From the NCBI GenBank assembly GCA_964551875.1, contig CAZKEV010000074.1, positions 1-6,653 on the forward strand: DNA of 6,653 nucleotides, read 5' to 3'. Origin of the DNA: JACTUA01 sp964551875 (GTDB lineage Archaea; Halobacteriota; Methanomicrobia; Methanomicrobiales; JACTUA01). Under the pieces are notes generated by a model, which ran no database searches, was not told the DNA's origin, and saw only the letters and a program-made list of their open reading frames with translations. Position 1 is the first letter of the stretch; every line of letters starts with the position of its first letter. The translations under genes were made by a program, and so were the position numbers. Of the stretch, positions 1 through 5,861 are shown piece by piece.

Positions 1-69
1 AAGGCCGCGGTCCAGGCCACCGAGCGGATCGGGCAGAAGATCGTGCGGCTCATGCAGCCGCAAGATTAG
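1..69 (+). CDS. 3' end of an unidentified protein gene (partial)
   Basis: Frame 1 is open from the window edge to a TAG stop at 67-69 and gives 22 residues ending in RLMQPQD. The codons are GC-rich like the genes to the right (GCC, GTC, CGG, CTC, ATC), which supports real coding. The tail is amphipathic and charged (ATERIGQKIVRLM), consistent with a C-terminal helix, but too short to assign to a family. The gene converges on cofH with only 2 bp between the stop codons, so any terminator must lie inside one of the genes. Its function cannot be stated from this fragment. Confidence 0.55.
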   Translation, partial: KAAVQATERIGQKIVRLMQPQD

Positions 70-71
70 GG

Positions 72-1166
72 TCAGACAAGATCGTAGAGGGTCGTCCTCT
101 GCACAAGCCGCCTCCCCAGGTCCTCAGCCATCCTCTCCATCTCTTTGGGGTCCAGGTACTCGGTGTCCCTCGCCCCGGCTCCCCTGGAGATGGACTCCTC
201 GTACATGGTCCCGCCCAGGTCATCGGCCCCGGCGATGAGCCCGAGCTGGGCGAGCTTCTTCCCGAGCTTCACCCATGACGACTGGATGTGGGGGATGTTG
301 TCAAGGAAGAGGCGTGAGACGGCAATCATGAGGATATCCTCCCTCCCTGTTGCCCCGGCCCTCGCGAGGCCCTTCCTGTAGAGGGGGGTCTGCATGTGGA
401 TGAAGGAGAGGGGCACGAACTCCGTGAACCCCCTGGTATCATCCTGGATGGAGCGCAGGATGGCGAGGTGCCGGACCCTGTCGGCGGTGCTCTCACAGTG
501 GCCGTACATGATGGTCGCCGTGGTGGGGATACCCAATCCATGGACCTCACGGATGATCCGTTCCCAGGTGGCCGAGTCTACCTTCCCGGGACAGATCACA
601 GAGCGGACGCGGTCCACCAGGATCTCGGCCGCGGTCCCGCACATGGAACCGAGCCCTGCATCCTTCAGTCGCCCCGCCATCTCGGCTGTGGAGATGCCGC
701 TCCTCCCCGCCCCGTAGGCCACCTCCATCGGGTTCGAGGCATGGAGGTGGATGCCGGGGGCCGCTTCCCTTATCCAGGTGAGGATATCGACGTAAGAATC
801 TGCGGTGAAGTCCGGGTGGAGGCCGCTCACCGTGCAGATCTCAGTGACGTTGCGTTCGCGGGCCCGGGCAGCCTTCCCCTGGACAACAGCCTTGTCGAAG
901 AAGTAGGCATCGGGATCCCCCCGTTTCCGGGAGAACCCGCAGAACCCGCAGGCGTTCACGCAGATGTTGGTGACGTTGATGTTCTGGTTCCGGACATAGG
1001 TAACGGCCTGCCCGACCCGTTCTTCCCGCACCCGGTCAGCACACCCTGCTATCGCCCAGACGTCACGTCCGGTCGCGCCCATGAGGCTCTCTGCCTCTCC
1101 CCCGGTGAGCCGGTGGCCGGCTGCCACGTCCCTGAGGAGGGCCCGGATCGCGGCCAGGCCTCTCAC
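72..1166 (-). CDS. cofH: CofH, FO synthase subunit 2 (5-amino-6-ribitylaminouracil--tyrosine 4-hydroxyphenyl transferase)
   Basis: This radical SAM enzyme joins a tyrosine-derived hydroxybenzyl group to 5-amino-6-ribitylaminouracil. CofG then closes the ring to make FO, the deazaflavin chromophore of coenzyme F420, the hydride carrier of methanogenesis. The product has 364 residues, normal for CofH. The [4Fe-4S]-SAM motif CxxxCxxC is at C69, C73 and C76, inside NINVTNICVNACGFCGF, which is a CofH signature. Other family blocks are GLHPD, the ASNPMEV segment, EFVPLSFIHM near the middle and LGGTMYEESISRGAGA near the C-terminus. The pattern fits CofH rather than CofG. The start is GTG at 1166, preceded on its strand by a purine-rich GGGAGGAG run, and it overlaps the upstream peptidase stop as GTGA, suggesting translational coupling. 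No CofG gene is visible in this window. Confidence 0.93.
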   Translation of the reverse strand: MRGLAAIRALLRDVAAGHRLTGGEAESLMGATGRDVWAIAGCADRVREERVGQAVTYVRNQNINVTNICVNACGFCGFSRKRGDPDAYFFDKAVVQGKAARARERNVTEICTVSGLHPDFTADSYVDILTWIREAAPGIHLHASNPMEVAYGAGRSGISTAEMAGRLKDAGLGSMCGTAAEILVDRVRSVICPGKVDSATWERIIREVHGLGIPTTATIMYGHCESTADRVRHLAILRSIQDDTRGFTEFVPLSFIHMQTPLYRKGLARAGATGREDILMIAVSRLFLDNIPHIQSSWVKLGKKLAQLGLIAGADDLGGTMYEESISRGAGARDTEYLDPKEMERMAEDLGRRLVQRTTLYDLV

Positions 1167-1852
1167 CTCCTCCCTTTCTTCTTCTCCTTCTTCTCCTCCC
1201 CCTCGCTCCGGGAGACGTAGACCTCATGGATGATGAGGAGGATGATGACCACGGCAGCAAACTCGGGGTAGTGGAGGGTCGGGTAGCCGAGGAGCGGGAC
1301 CGAGAAAAGCGCCTTCCCCACAATCCACTCGCCCTTCACCGGCTGGATGGGGCCGATCCCGTTGATGGAGGACTGCTGGTCAGGGCCTAGGTTGTTGTCA
1401 CCCCGGGTTAGGTAACCTGCATGAAGGTTCTGGAACTTTGGAAAAGAAGGGTTTGAGGTGAACCACTCGGCCTCATGAAAAGCCATGGCCCGGTGGATGA
1501 TGGGATGGATATTTACGGCGCCGTTCGGCTTGTAGATGACGACATCCCCATATTTCCCGAACTTCATATAACCGGTGTTCCCGCCGGCCTCATAGGTCTG
1601 GAGCGGCCCGAACCGGTCCTTTTGCACGACAAAGACCAGGTCGTTCACATGCATGTTGGGAAGCATGCTCTCGGATTCCACGGCCACCACCGCAGGCCAT
1701 GTCCCGCAGACCAGGAAGAGGAGGAGAGCTATCCCTCCCACCACCGCCACGACACAGAGGATCTCCCGTGCAAATGCGATGATGGGATGATCACTCTCCC
1801 GGAGGCCTTTCATGGCCCCCTTCACCTGCCCGATGATCGTCTCTCCCGCCAT
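1163..1852 (-). CDS. Archaeal-type signal peptidase I (S26B family)
   Basis: A membrane serine protease that should remove signal peptides from exported proteins. With the ATG at 1852 it has 229 residues. A hydrophobic N-terminal segment at about 28-56 (ILCVVAVVGGIALLLFLVCG) anchors it. The nucleophile block VESESMLPNMHVNDL follows with S62 before Met; then IIHRAM with H120, the histidine that replaces the bacterial lysine in archaeal and ER enzymes; then LTRGDNN with D152 and D158. A second membrane segment lies at about 197-212 (FAAVVIILLIIHEVY), followed by a lysine-rich tail (EEKKEKKKGRR) probably on the cytoplasmic side. The frame stays open upstream to 2176, but that extension overlaps the PolD gene and is not protein-like. 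ATG 1915 is an alternative with a good AAGGAG ribosome site, adding 21 residues, but those use AT-rich codons unlike the rest and overlap a TATA-like element. The gene overlaps cofH by 4 bp. Confidence 0.9.
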   Translation of the reverse strand: MAGETIIGQVKGAMKGLRESDHPIIAFAREILCVVAVVGGIALLLFLVCGTWPAVVAVESESMLPNMHVNDLVFVVQKDRFGPLQTYEAGGNTGYMKFGKYGDVVIYKPNGAVNIHPIIHRAMAFHEAEWFTSNPSFPKFQNLHAGYLTRGDNNLGPDQQSSINGIGPIQPVKGEWIVGKALFSVPLLGYPTLHYPEFAAVVIILLIIHEVYVSRSEGEEKKEKKKGRR

Positions 1853-1987
1853 AAGGTTGCCGTACAGGTGGTACGCGGCATTTCTACATATACTTTGTAG
1901 ATTGAAATAAATCATCAGGCGGGCTCCTTTTTCCAGAATACGTTCACATATCATTCCCTTCACCCCCCTCCCCGTAAGAGAAGTGAG
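1853..1987. promoter_or_regulatory. Divergent promoter region between signal peptidase and PolD small subunit genes
   Basis: This is the only sizeable gap in the left half and it carries a local AT-rich patch (1881-1915) within GC-rich surroundings. On the minus strand, AAAGTATATGTAG (1896 down to 1884) resembles an archaeal TATA box. Transcription would begin near 1864, giving a very short leader for the ATG at 1852, which has no clear ribosome site. The TATA-like element sits inside an inverted repeat, CTACA/TGTAG (1884-1888 and 1896-1900). On the plus strand, ACATAT (1946-1951) is a weaker candidate for the PolD gene at 1988. The promoter calls are inference from composition and spacing. 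Confidence 0.35.
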
Positions 1988-3433
1988 ATGAACCCCAAGG
2001 GGCATATGGTACGATGGATGCTCGGGGACGGAGAGATCGTGCGACGGTTCCTGGAGGCGAAGCTCCAGGTGCATCCCGATGTAGTCTCCTACGTCCGGGA
2101 GAAGAACGACCCCGCGCTCCTGGAGAGGATCATCTCCCGGGTACCGCACGGCACCCTGGTGGTGTCCGCATCGCACATTCCCGACCTCTCCCCCGAGAAG
2201 GATGGCGAACGGTTCCTCCCGGAGCCTGATCTCGAGATCATCGCCGGGAAACCCGGGGACTCGCCCGAGAAGAACCGGTTCGAGGACTTCTTCCCCTACT
2301 TCAGGGACAGGTATACCCGGCTCGCCGAGATCCTGCGTTCACGGGTGAACCCTGTCCCCATCGAGGCCCTCACGAGGAGCACCCGCTACCGGCAGGAGGA
2401 GTGCATGGTCATCGGCATGGTCCTCGACGTGCGAACGACGGCGAACGGCCACCGGCTCGTGGACCTGGAGGACCCGACGGGGCAGATACCGGTCCTCTTC
2501 AACCGCGACCGGCCCGGCTTCCCCGATGCCGAGAGGCTCCTCCCTGACGAGGTCATCGGGGCAAGGGGGCGCCTCTCTCAGGACGGGAGGCTCCTCTTCG
2601 CAGAGCAGCTCGTGCGCCCCGATGTCCCCCTCACCCATGCCCCCTTCACGAGCAACCGGCCAGGGAAGGCCGTCCTCATCTCGGATATCCATGCCGGGTC
2701 ATCGACCTTCCTGGAAGAAGCCTGGGAAAGGTTCGTCGGGTGGCTTCCTTCCTCGGGGGCATCTTACCTCCTGGTCTGCGGCGACCTGGTTGACGGGATC
2801 GGGGTGTACCCGAACCAGGAGGAGGAGCTCACGATCCGGGATATCTACGAGCAGTACGCGAGGCTCGGGGAGCTCATGGCCGAGATCCCGAAGGAGATCG
2901 CTGTCGTGATCTCGCCCGGGAACCACGACGTGGTGAGGCCATCCGAACCCCAGGTGGCCATCCCCGCAGAGTTCAGGAAGGGGTTCTCCGAGAACTGCCA
3001 CTTCGTGGAGAACCCGGCCCTCCTCTCCCTCCAGGGGGTCCGGGTACTCATGTACCACGGGCGGTCTATCGACGATATGATCGGCCTGATCCCCCGTGCC
3101 TCCTACTCCCGGCCCGAGGAGATGATGGTCGAGATGCTCGAGCGCAGGCACCTGGCACCGGTGTACGGAAGGAGGACCCCCCTATCCCCCGAGCCGAAGG
3201 ACCGGCTGGTCATCGATCCGGTCCCCGAGATCCTGCACACGGGCCATGTCCACACGAGCGGGATCACCCGGCACCGTGGGGTACTCGGGGTGAACGCGGG
3301 CTGCTGGCAGTCCCAGACGAAGTTCCAGAAGCAGGTGAACATTACCCCAACACCTGGGAGGGCCGTGATAGTGGACCTCCAGACCCTGGAGCCGAAGGTG
3401 ATGGAGTTCGGGTATAAACCCCAAACGGCCTGA
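1988..3433 (+). CDS. polB: DNA polymerase D (PolII) small subunit DP1, with 3'-5' exonuclease domain
   Basis: The small subunit of the heterodimeric replicative polymerase of Euryarchaeota; it supplies proofreading and partners the large catalytic subunit DP2, which is not in this window. The product has 481 residues. An N-terminal region (EIVRRFLEAKLQVHPDVVSYV, about 16-36) resembles the DP1 N-terminal domain. An OB-fold lies near 139-211 (MVIGMVLDVRTTANGHR). The Mre11-like calcineurin phosphoesterase domain fills the rest. Its metal-site motifs are all present: DIH (D233, H235), GDLVDG (D266), GNHD (N312, H313), YHGRSIDD (H357) and GHVH (H420, H422), so the nuclease should be active. The ATG at 1988 lacks a strong ribosome site; ATGs at 2006 and 2018 are possible alternatives that would still keep EIVRRFLEA. 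Length suits the shorter methanogen forms. Confidence 0.94.
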   Translation: MNPKGHMVRWMLGDGEIVRRFLEAKLQVHPDVVSYVREKNDPALLERIISRVPHGTLVVSASHIPDLSPEKDGERFLPEPDLEIIAGKPGDSPEKNRFEDFFPYFRDRYTRLAEILRSRVNPVPIEALTRSTRYRQEECMVIGMVLDVRTTANGHRLVDLEDPTGQIPVLFNRDRPGFPDAERLLPDEVIGARGRLSQDGRLLFAEQLVRPDVPLTHAPFTSNRPGKAVLISDIHAGSSTFLEEAWERFVGWLPSSGASYLLVCGDLVDGIGVYPNQEEELTIRDIYEQYARLGELMAEIPKEIAVVISPGNHDVVRPSEPQVAIPAEFRKGFSENCHFVENPALLSLQGVRVLMYHGRSIDDMIGLIPRASYSRPEEMMVEMLERRHLAPVYGRRTPLSPEPKDRLVIDPVPEILHTGHVHTSGITRHRGVLGVNAGCWQSQTKFQKQVNITPTPGRAVIVDLQTLEPKVMEFGYKPQTA

Positions 3434-3441
3434 AATAAAAG
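3433..3441 (+). promoter_or_regulatory. Probable TATA box for the hydrogenase maturation protease gene
   Basis: AAATAAAAG is an AT-rich island beginning at the last base of the PolD small subunit stop codon. Its centre lies 26 bp upstream of the ATG at 3463, the usual spacing between an archaeal TATA box and the transcription start. No ribosome binding site is evident before the ATG, so a leaderless transcript beginning at the start codon is likely. This would make the protease gene independent of the PolD gene despite the same orientation. Confidence 0.4.
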
Positions 3442-3462
3442 ATACGGGATCACCATCAGACC

Positions 3463-3909
3463 ATGGCAACAAACATCCTGCTTGGCATCGGCAACCCGCT
3501 GAACGGGGACGATGGTGCTGGCATCTATGTGGCCGGGCAGTTCAGAAAAGAAGGCTGGATCCCGCTCGCCTGCGGAACCGCACCGGAGAATTTCACCGGG
3601 ATCATACGGAAAACCCGGCCTGACTGCCTGGTGCTTGTTGACGCGGCTGCCATGGGGCTTTCCCCGGGAGAATTCCGGATCATCCCTCGGCACAAAATAG
3701 CGGACGTCAGCATCGGAACCCACCAGCTCCCCCTGTCCCTGCTCATCGACTTCCTCTCGGATGCAGCCGGGCGGATCGTGCTGATCGGCATCCAGCCGGA
3801 CCGGGTCGTTGCAGGGGAAGAGATCTCGCCACGGGTCAGGGAAGGGGCAGAACGGCTGGTGCAGGTGCTTTCATCTGGAGAACTTGATCGTATTCCTGTC
3901 CTTGAATGA
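3463..3909 (+). CDS. HycI-type hydrogenase maturation protease (peptidase M52)
   Basis: An endopeptidase that clips the C-terminal extension from a [NiFe] hydrogenase large subunit once nickel has been inserted. The 148 residues match the family's usual length of about 150. Hallmarks are GIGNPLNGDDGAG at 8-20, VLVDAAAMGLSPGEF at 57-71, the STHQLPLS-like GTHQLPLS at 85-92 and IGIQP at 108-112. By analogy with HybD/HycI, nickel would be bound by D16, D60 and H87, all present. The GTHQLPLS block resembles the HycI group, which serves membrane-bound Ech/Mbh/Hyc-type hydrogenases. This fits the hydrogenase genes at 6069-6652, though those lie 2.2 kb away on the other strand. Without the large subunit in view, the actual substrate is inference. 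The ATG start puts the GIGNPL block at the normal position. Confidence 0.92.
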   Translation: MATNILLGIGNPLNGDDGAGIYVAGQFRKEGWIPLACGTAPENFTGIIRKTRPDCLVLVDAAAMGLSPGEFRIIPRHKIADVSIGTHQLPLSLLIDFLSDAAGRIVLIGIQPDRVVAGEEISPRVREGAERLVQVLSSGELDRIPVLE

Positions 3910-3915
3910 AAATAA

Positions 3916-3967
3916 CCGGCGGTACAGTGCAACAGAATGCGTACTGCCGGCTGGAATGTTTTGATTT
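3916..3967 (+). terminator. Hairpin with following T-rich run after the maturation protease gene
   Basis: The arms CCGGCGGTAC (3916-3925) and GTACTGCCGG (3941-3950) pair over 10 bp with one G-T wobble, leaving a 15-base loop. The stem begins 7 bp after the protease stop and is followed by CTGGAATGTTTTGATTT, with short T tracts. Read from the other strand the stem is followed by TTATTTTC, so it could also stop transcription coming from the broken regulator. Archaeal termination relies mainly on T tracts, so the stem may instead protect the mRNA 3' end. Confidence 0.5.
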
Positions 3968-3974
3968 GTACCAG

Positions 3975-3999
3975 GGAACCGATCCAGCGGACGAAAAAA
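3975..3999. repeat. Left copy of an imperfect direct repeat (partner at 6020-6043)
   Basis: GGAACCGATCCAG at 3975-3987 is identical to 6020-6032 in the same orientation. Both copies continue as YGGAYR followed by six or seven A residues. The two copies lie 2045 bp apart and stand near the two ends of the AT-rich segment holding the broken genes and the TBP gene. On the minus strand each copy follows a T tract. No transposase is visible between them. Confidence 0.55.
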
Positions 4000-4024
4000 A
4001 TAGTGCGGGATCGTGAGATTAACT

Positions 4025-4181
4025 GACGTAGTTTCGTAATTTCTGGATTAGTTGGAGCTGGACGTTTGCCTGCGAGGAACACGAGTACCTTGGCAACGTT
4101 TCTTTTGATCCCTATCCCGAAGAGCAGGTTTACCAACTCCTCCTCTTTTTTTGCAAGGTACGTCTCATTTTCCTGTCCCAT
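4025..4181 (-). pseudogene. Truncated helix-turn-helix transcriptional regulator (N-terminal fragment)
   Basis: The ATG at 4181 is preceded by a strong ribosome site (GGAGGTG, ending 5 bases upstream). The first residues, MGQENETYLAKKEEELVNLL then GIGIKRNVAKVLVFLA, match from memory the start of a family of small winged-helix regulators common in methanogens. In that family the text normally continues with a recognition helix resembling EIERGTDLRQPEVS. Here the match fades after about residue 38. A possible trace, PEITKLRQ, remains near 4025-4048 and could reflect a short deletion. The frame then runs on through the repeat at 3975-3999 and antisense to the protease gene without regulator-like text. 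I read it as a gene that lost its DNA-binding and C-terminal parts. A natural short protein is possible but less likely. Family assignment is by recall only. Confidence 0.55.
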
Positions 4182-4316
4182 ACAACACCTCCGGATGTTG
4201 TTCAACACGCATCTTTTCAATGTGGTGGATAGTAACCCGGACAACCTTTTGGACAGCGAACCTTTACTCCATTTGGTTGCTCGGGAGGTCCTGGTTTTCT
4301 CTCCTTTGCACCTTGA
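4165..4316 (-). pseudogene. Possible eroded small gene upstream of the regulator
   Basis: One minus-strand frame between the antiporter remnant and the regulator fragment reads like protein on both sides of a single TAA (4264-4266). Before it comes VQRRENQDLPSNQME. After it come 32 residues beginning RFAVQKVVRVTIHHIEKM and ending VLYGTGK at a TGA (4165-4167). If the TAA was once CAA, the two parts would form one C-terminal segment overlapping the regulator start by 17 bp, a typical coupled arrangement. No family is recognised. A second frame ending in VRCPKGCPGYYPPH at 4217 competes with it, so coding is uncertain. Confidence 0.22.
4182..4201 (-). promoter_or_regulatory. Inverted repeat covering the ribosome site of the regulator fragment
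   Basis: Directly before the regulator ATG the sequence is a 20-bp imperfect palindrome with perfect outer arms, ACAACA and TGTTGT, separated by 8 bases containing TCCGGA and most of the GGAGGTG ribosome site. It could be a binding site for the regulator itself, or an RNA hairpin that hides the ribosome site. Both ideas are inference from its position; the symmetry is seen directly. Confidence 0.35.
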
Positions 4317-4319
4317 TTC

Positions 4320-4825
4320 AAAAAACATTGCAGTGATCGGCATGTTCCTCCACAATCCGCCCAGCTTATACATGTTCAGTTCATGCGTTCTGAAATAGAC
4401 TGTGCCTATTGTCAGGAACAACAATGCTTTGAACAGTGCATGGTTGACGATATGGTACAGACCACAGCAAATCCCATTGCCCCTTCGGAGCCAAGATAGG
4501 CTGCACATCCAATACCCAGCCAATATATCCCATCTGGCTGACACTTTGATATGCCAGCATTCGTTTCGAGCTTTCCTGTACCAACGCCAGGCACACGCCG
4601 GCGAACATCGTGATGATGCCGATCTATATGACTCCGTATCCGATGACCTGAGTAGTACTCCAGAGCGCTGGAACCTGCTCAGTCGCATATATCACCACCG
4701 CCTTCGCAGGTGTGAAAATCATGCCAACCGTCCTGAGTATACCATATGCGCCCGCCTTGATCATCAGACCTGAAAGCAATGCACTTGCAGGACAGGGAGC
4801 CACAGGATGCGTGACAAAGCAACGA
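4320..4825 (-). pseudogene. Degraded NuoL/MrpD/MbhH-like proton (or Na+/H+) antiporter subunit fragment
   Basis: In order along the minus strand, three frames together spell the core of a Proton_antipo_M membrane subunit. THPVAPCPASALLSG and LMIKAGAYGILRTVGMIF come first, then an in-frame amber codon (4624-4626), probably from TGG since VIWIGIITMFAG is expected. Next is LALVQESSKRMLAYQSVSQM in the same frame. A frameshift near 4520 leads to LGIGCAAYLGSEGAMGFA, and another near 4465 to YHIVNHALFKALLFLTIG and then MYKLGGLWRNMPITAMFF. Each shift is explained by loss of one base. About 168 residues remain of a protein normally near 500; the N-terminal half and everything after MPITAMFF are gone. 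Such subunits belong to Mbh, Ech, Hyf or Mrp complexes, and the Mbh genes at 6069-6652 are the obvious relatives. Its place downstream of the mbhN-like gene is wrong for a normal operon, indicating duplication or rearrangement. Confidence 0.85.
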
Positions 4826-4852
4826 TAAAAGTATCGGATTACAGTTATCGTC

Positions 4853-4860
4853 AAAAATAG
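4853..4860 (+). promoter_or_regulatory. Probable TATA box of the TBP-like gene
   Basis: AAAAATAG is centred about 25 bp before the ATG at 4882, which suits a leaderless archaeal transcript. There is no ribosome site in the AT-rich stretch before the ATG. A second AT-rich stretch, ATCAATAAAAT, touches the start codon and is too close to serve as the TATA box for this gene. Confidence 0.35.
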
Positions 4861-4881
4861 AGAATGAATTATCAATAAAAT

Positions 4882-5433
4882 ATGGAAAATAAATACCAGT
4901 CATTAAAAATCGAGAACATTGTATATGTCGGAAGACTAGCTGAGTCTTTGGATATTGAATACATTGCCGACAAACTGGACGGCTGTGTTCTTGACAAGAA
5001 AAAGTTTCCCGGCGCTGTTTATCACATGAAAAAGCCGAAAATCACGGTATTGCTCTTTTCTTCGGGGAAAGCTGTGCTTACAGGCATCACCTGCATGGAT
5101 GATTTTCAAAAAGGGCTTGATGACCTCATCAGACAGGTTAATGATCTGGGCGTCAGGACATCCGCAGCGCCTGACGTGTCCATCAAAAATATGGTCTGCT
5201 CGTATGACACCGGGTTATTCATTAACCTCAGTAAACTGATTGCCACGTTCAATTATGAAAAAATTGAGTATGAGCCCGAACAGTTCCCCGGGCTCGTTTA
5301 CCGGATCCCAGATCCAAAAATCGTGGCCTTAATTTTTTCTTCCGGAAAGTTGATTCTCACCGGTGGAAAGAACATAGACGATGTAAAATCTGCAATTGAC
5401 CATGTGATGAAAAAACTTGATTATCTGCATTAG
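4882..5433 (+). CDS. tbp: Divergent TATA-box binding protein paralogue
   Basis: TBP binds the promoter TATA box and recruits TFB and RNA polymerase. The 183 residues form the usual two direct repeats, about 8-90 and 100-181. Repeat 1 has KFPGAVY then LLFSSGKAVLTG; repeat 2 has EYEPEQFPGLVYR then LIFSSGKLILTG. The four phenylalanines expected to kink DNA are kept (F42, F59, F135, F152), as are both SGK..TG motifs and the repeat-start asparagines N12 and N103. It departs from standard archaeal TBP where NIVAS becomes NIVYVG and NMVCSY, in repeat 1 generally (MKKPKITV), and in lacking an acidic tail. Repeat 2 is closer to consensus. The gene is AT-rich compared with the genes at 72-3909, so it is probably not the housekeeping copy; methanogens often have several TBPs. 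It is intact while its left neighbours are broken, suggesting selection or recent arrival. Whether it serves specific promoters is unknown. Confidence 0.93.
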   Translation: MENKYQSLKIENIVYVGRLAESLDIEYIADKLDGCVLDKKKFPGAVYHMKKPKITVLLFSSGKAVLTGITCMDDFQKGLDDLIRQVNDLGVRTSAAPDVSIKNMVCSYDTGLFINLSKLIATFNYEKIEYEPEQFPGLVYRIPDPKIVALIFSSGKLILTGGKNIDDVKSAIDHVMKKLDYLH

Positions 5434-5861
5434 TCTGATCTAATCATTGTCGAAATGAATAATCATGAGTGGTAGAAATACACGCATGGTTGGTATAACC
5501 CGATAAAAAAGCATGGTGGATTATCTGTCACCTGCCTGCATTGCCACGGTTCCGGAACCAGAGGGGAAGCAGGGTGAGCGATACTCCCTCCTTTCACAAA
5601 GTCTCTGAATTTTCCAAGCTGCAGCCAATCAGGTCTATAATCTCAAGCAATTTTTCTTTAATTTTTGATTTGCAGGCGAAATAGCATGGACCGGGAAATA
5701 GTGGGTTTATCGTGACTTCAGTTGAACCTCTAATTTTGATGGGTTGTTCTAAACTTACTTCGCGGTATGTTTCAGACCACCCTTATGTATGATAAACATT
5801 CCATCCGAGTGATATGAAAAAATGATCAAGATAATCCTGACGCAATTTTGTTTCATTGTAG
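5434..5861. other. AT-rich intergenic region with no convincing gene
   Basis: A weak stem, ATTAG/CTAAT (5430-5434 and 5441-5445), overlaps the TBP stop codon. A 32-codon plus-strand frame starts at ATG 5512 (MVDYLSPACIATVPEPEG) and stops at 5607; an alternative frame over the same bases reads CLHCHGSGTRGEAG, a CxxCxGxG-like zinc-ribbon pattern. Neither has a ribosome site or enough length to support a call. On the minus strand a 62-codon frame spans 5755-5943, without family resemblance or codon bias. No tRNA, rRNA or repeat array is seen. Confidence 0.5.
5651..5671 (+). terminator. T-rich tract, possible terminator for the TBP-like gene
   Basis: The stretch holds TTTTTCTTTA, ATTTTTG and ATTT in succession on the plus strand. 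Clustered T tracts of this kind terminate transcription in archaea without needing a hairpin. It lies about 220 bp after the TBP stop, so the mRNA would have a long 3' end unless it stops earlier; I see no better T tract nearer the gene. Confidence 0.3.

Noticed and set aside
396..1220. A 274-codon open frame on the plus strand opposite cofH
   Set aside because: It is antisense to a gene with clear radical SAM motifs; its translation is rich in G, P, D and H as expected for a shadow frame in GC-rich DNA, with no family features.
1853..2176. N-terminal extension of the signal peptidase up to ATG 2176
   Set aside because: Most of it overlaps the PolD small subunit gene on the other strand and the text is not protein-like. 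The membrane anchor and catalytic blocks all lie after 1852.
2339..3723. Several minus-strand open frames of 68-206 codons opposite the PolD and protease genes
   Set aside because: All are antisense to genes with complete catalytic motifs and show only the biased composition of shadow frames.
3525..4688. A 387-codon minus-strand frame read as one protein
   Set aside because: It is a chance join of three things: an antiporter fragment, a regulator fragment and antisense of the protease gene. The known-family text enters and leaves the frame at frameshifts.
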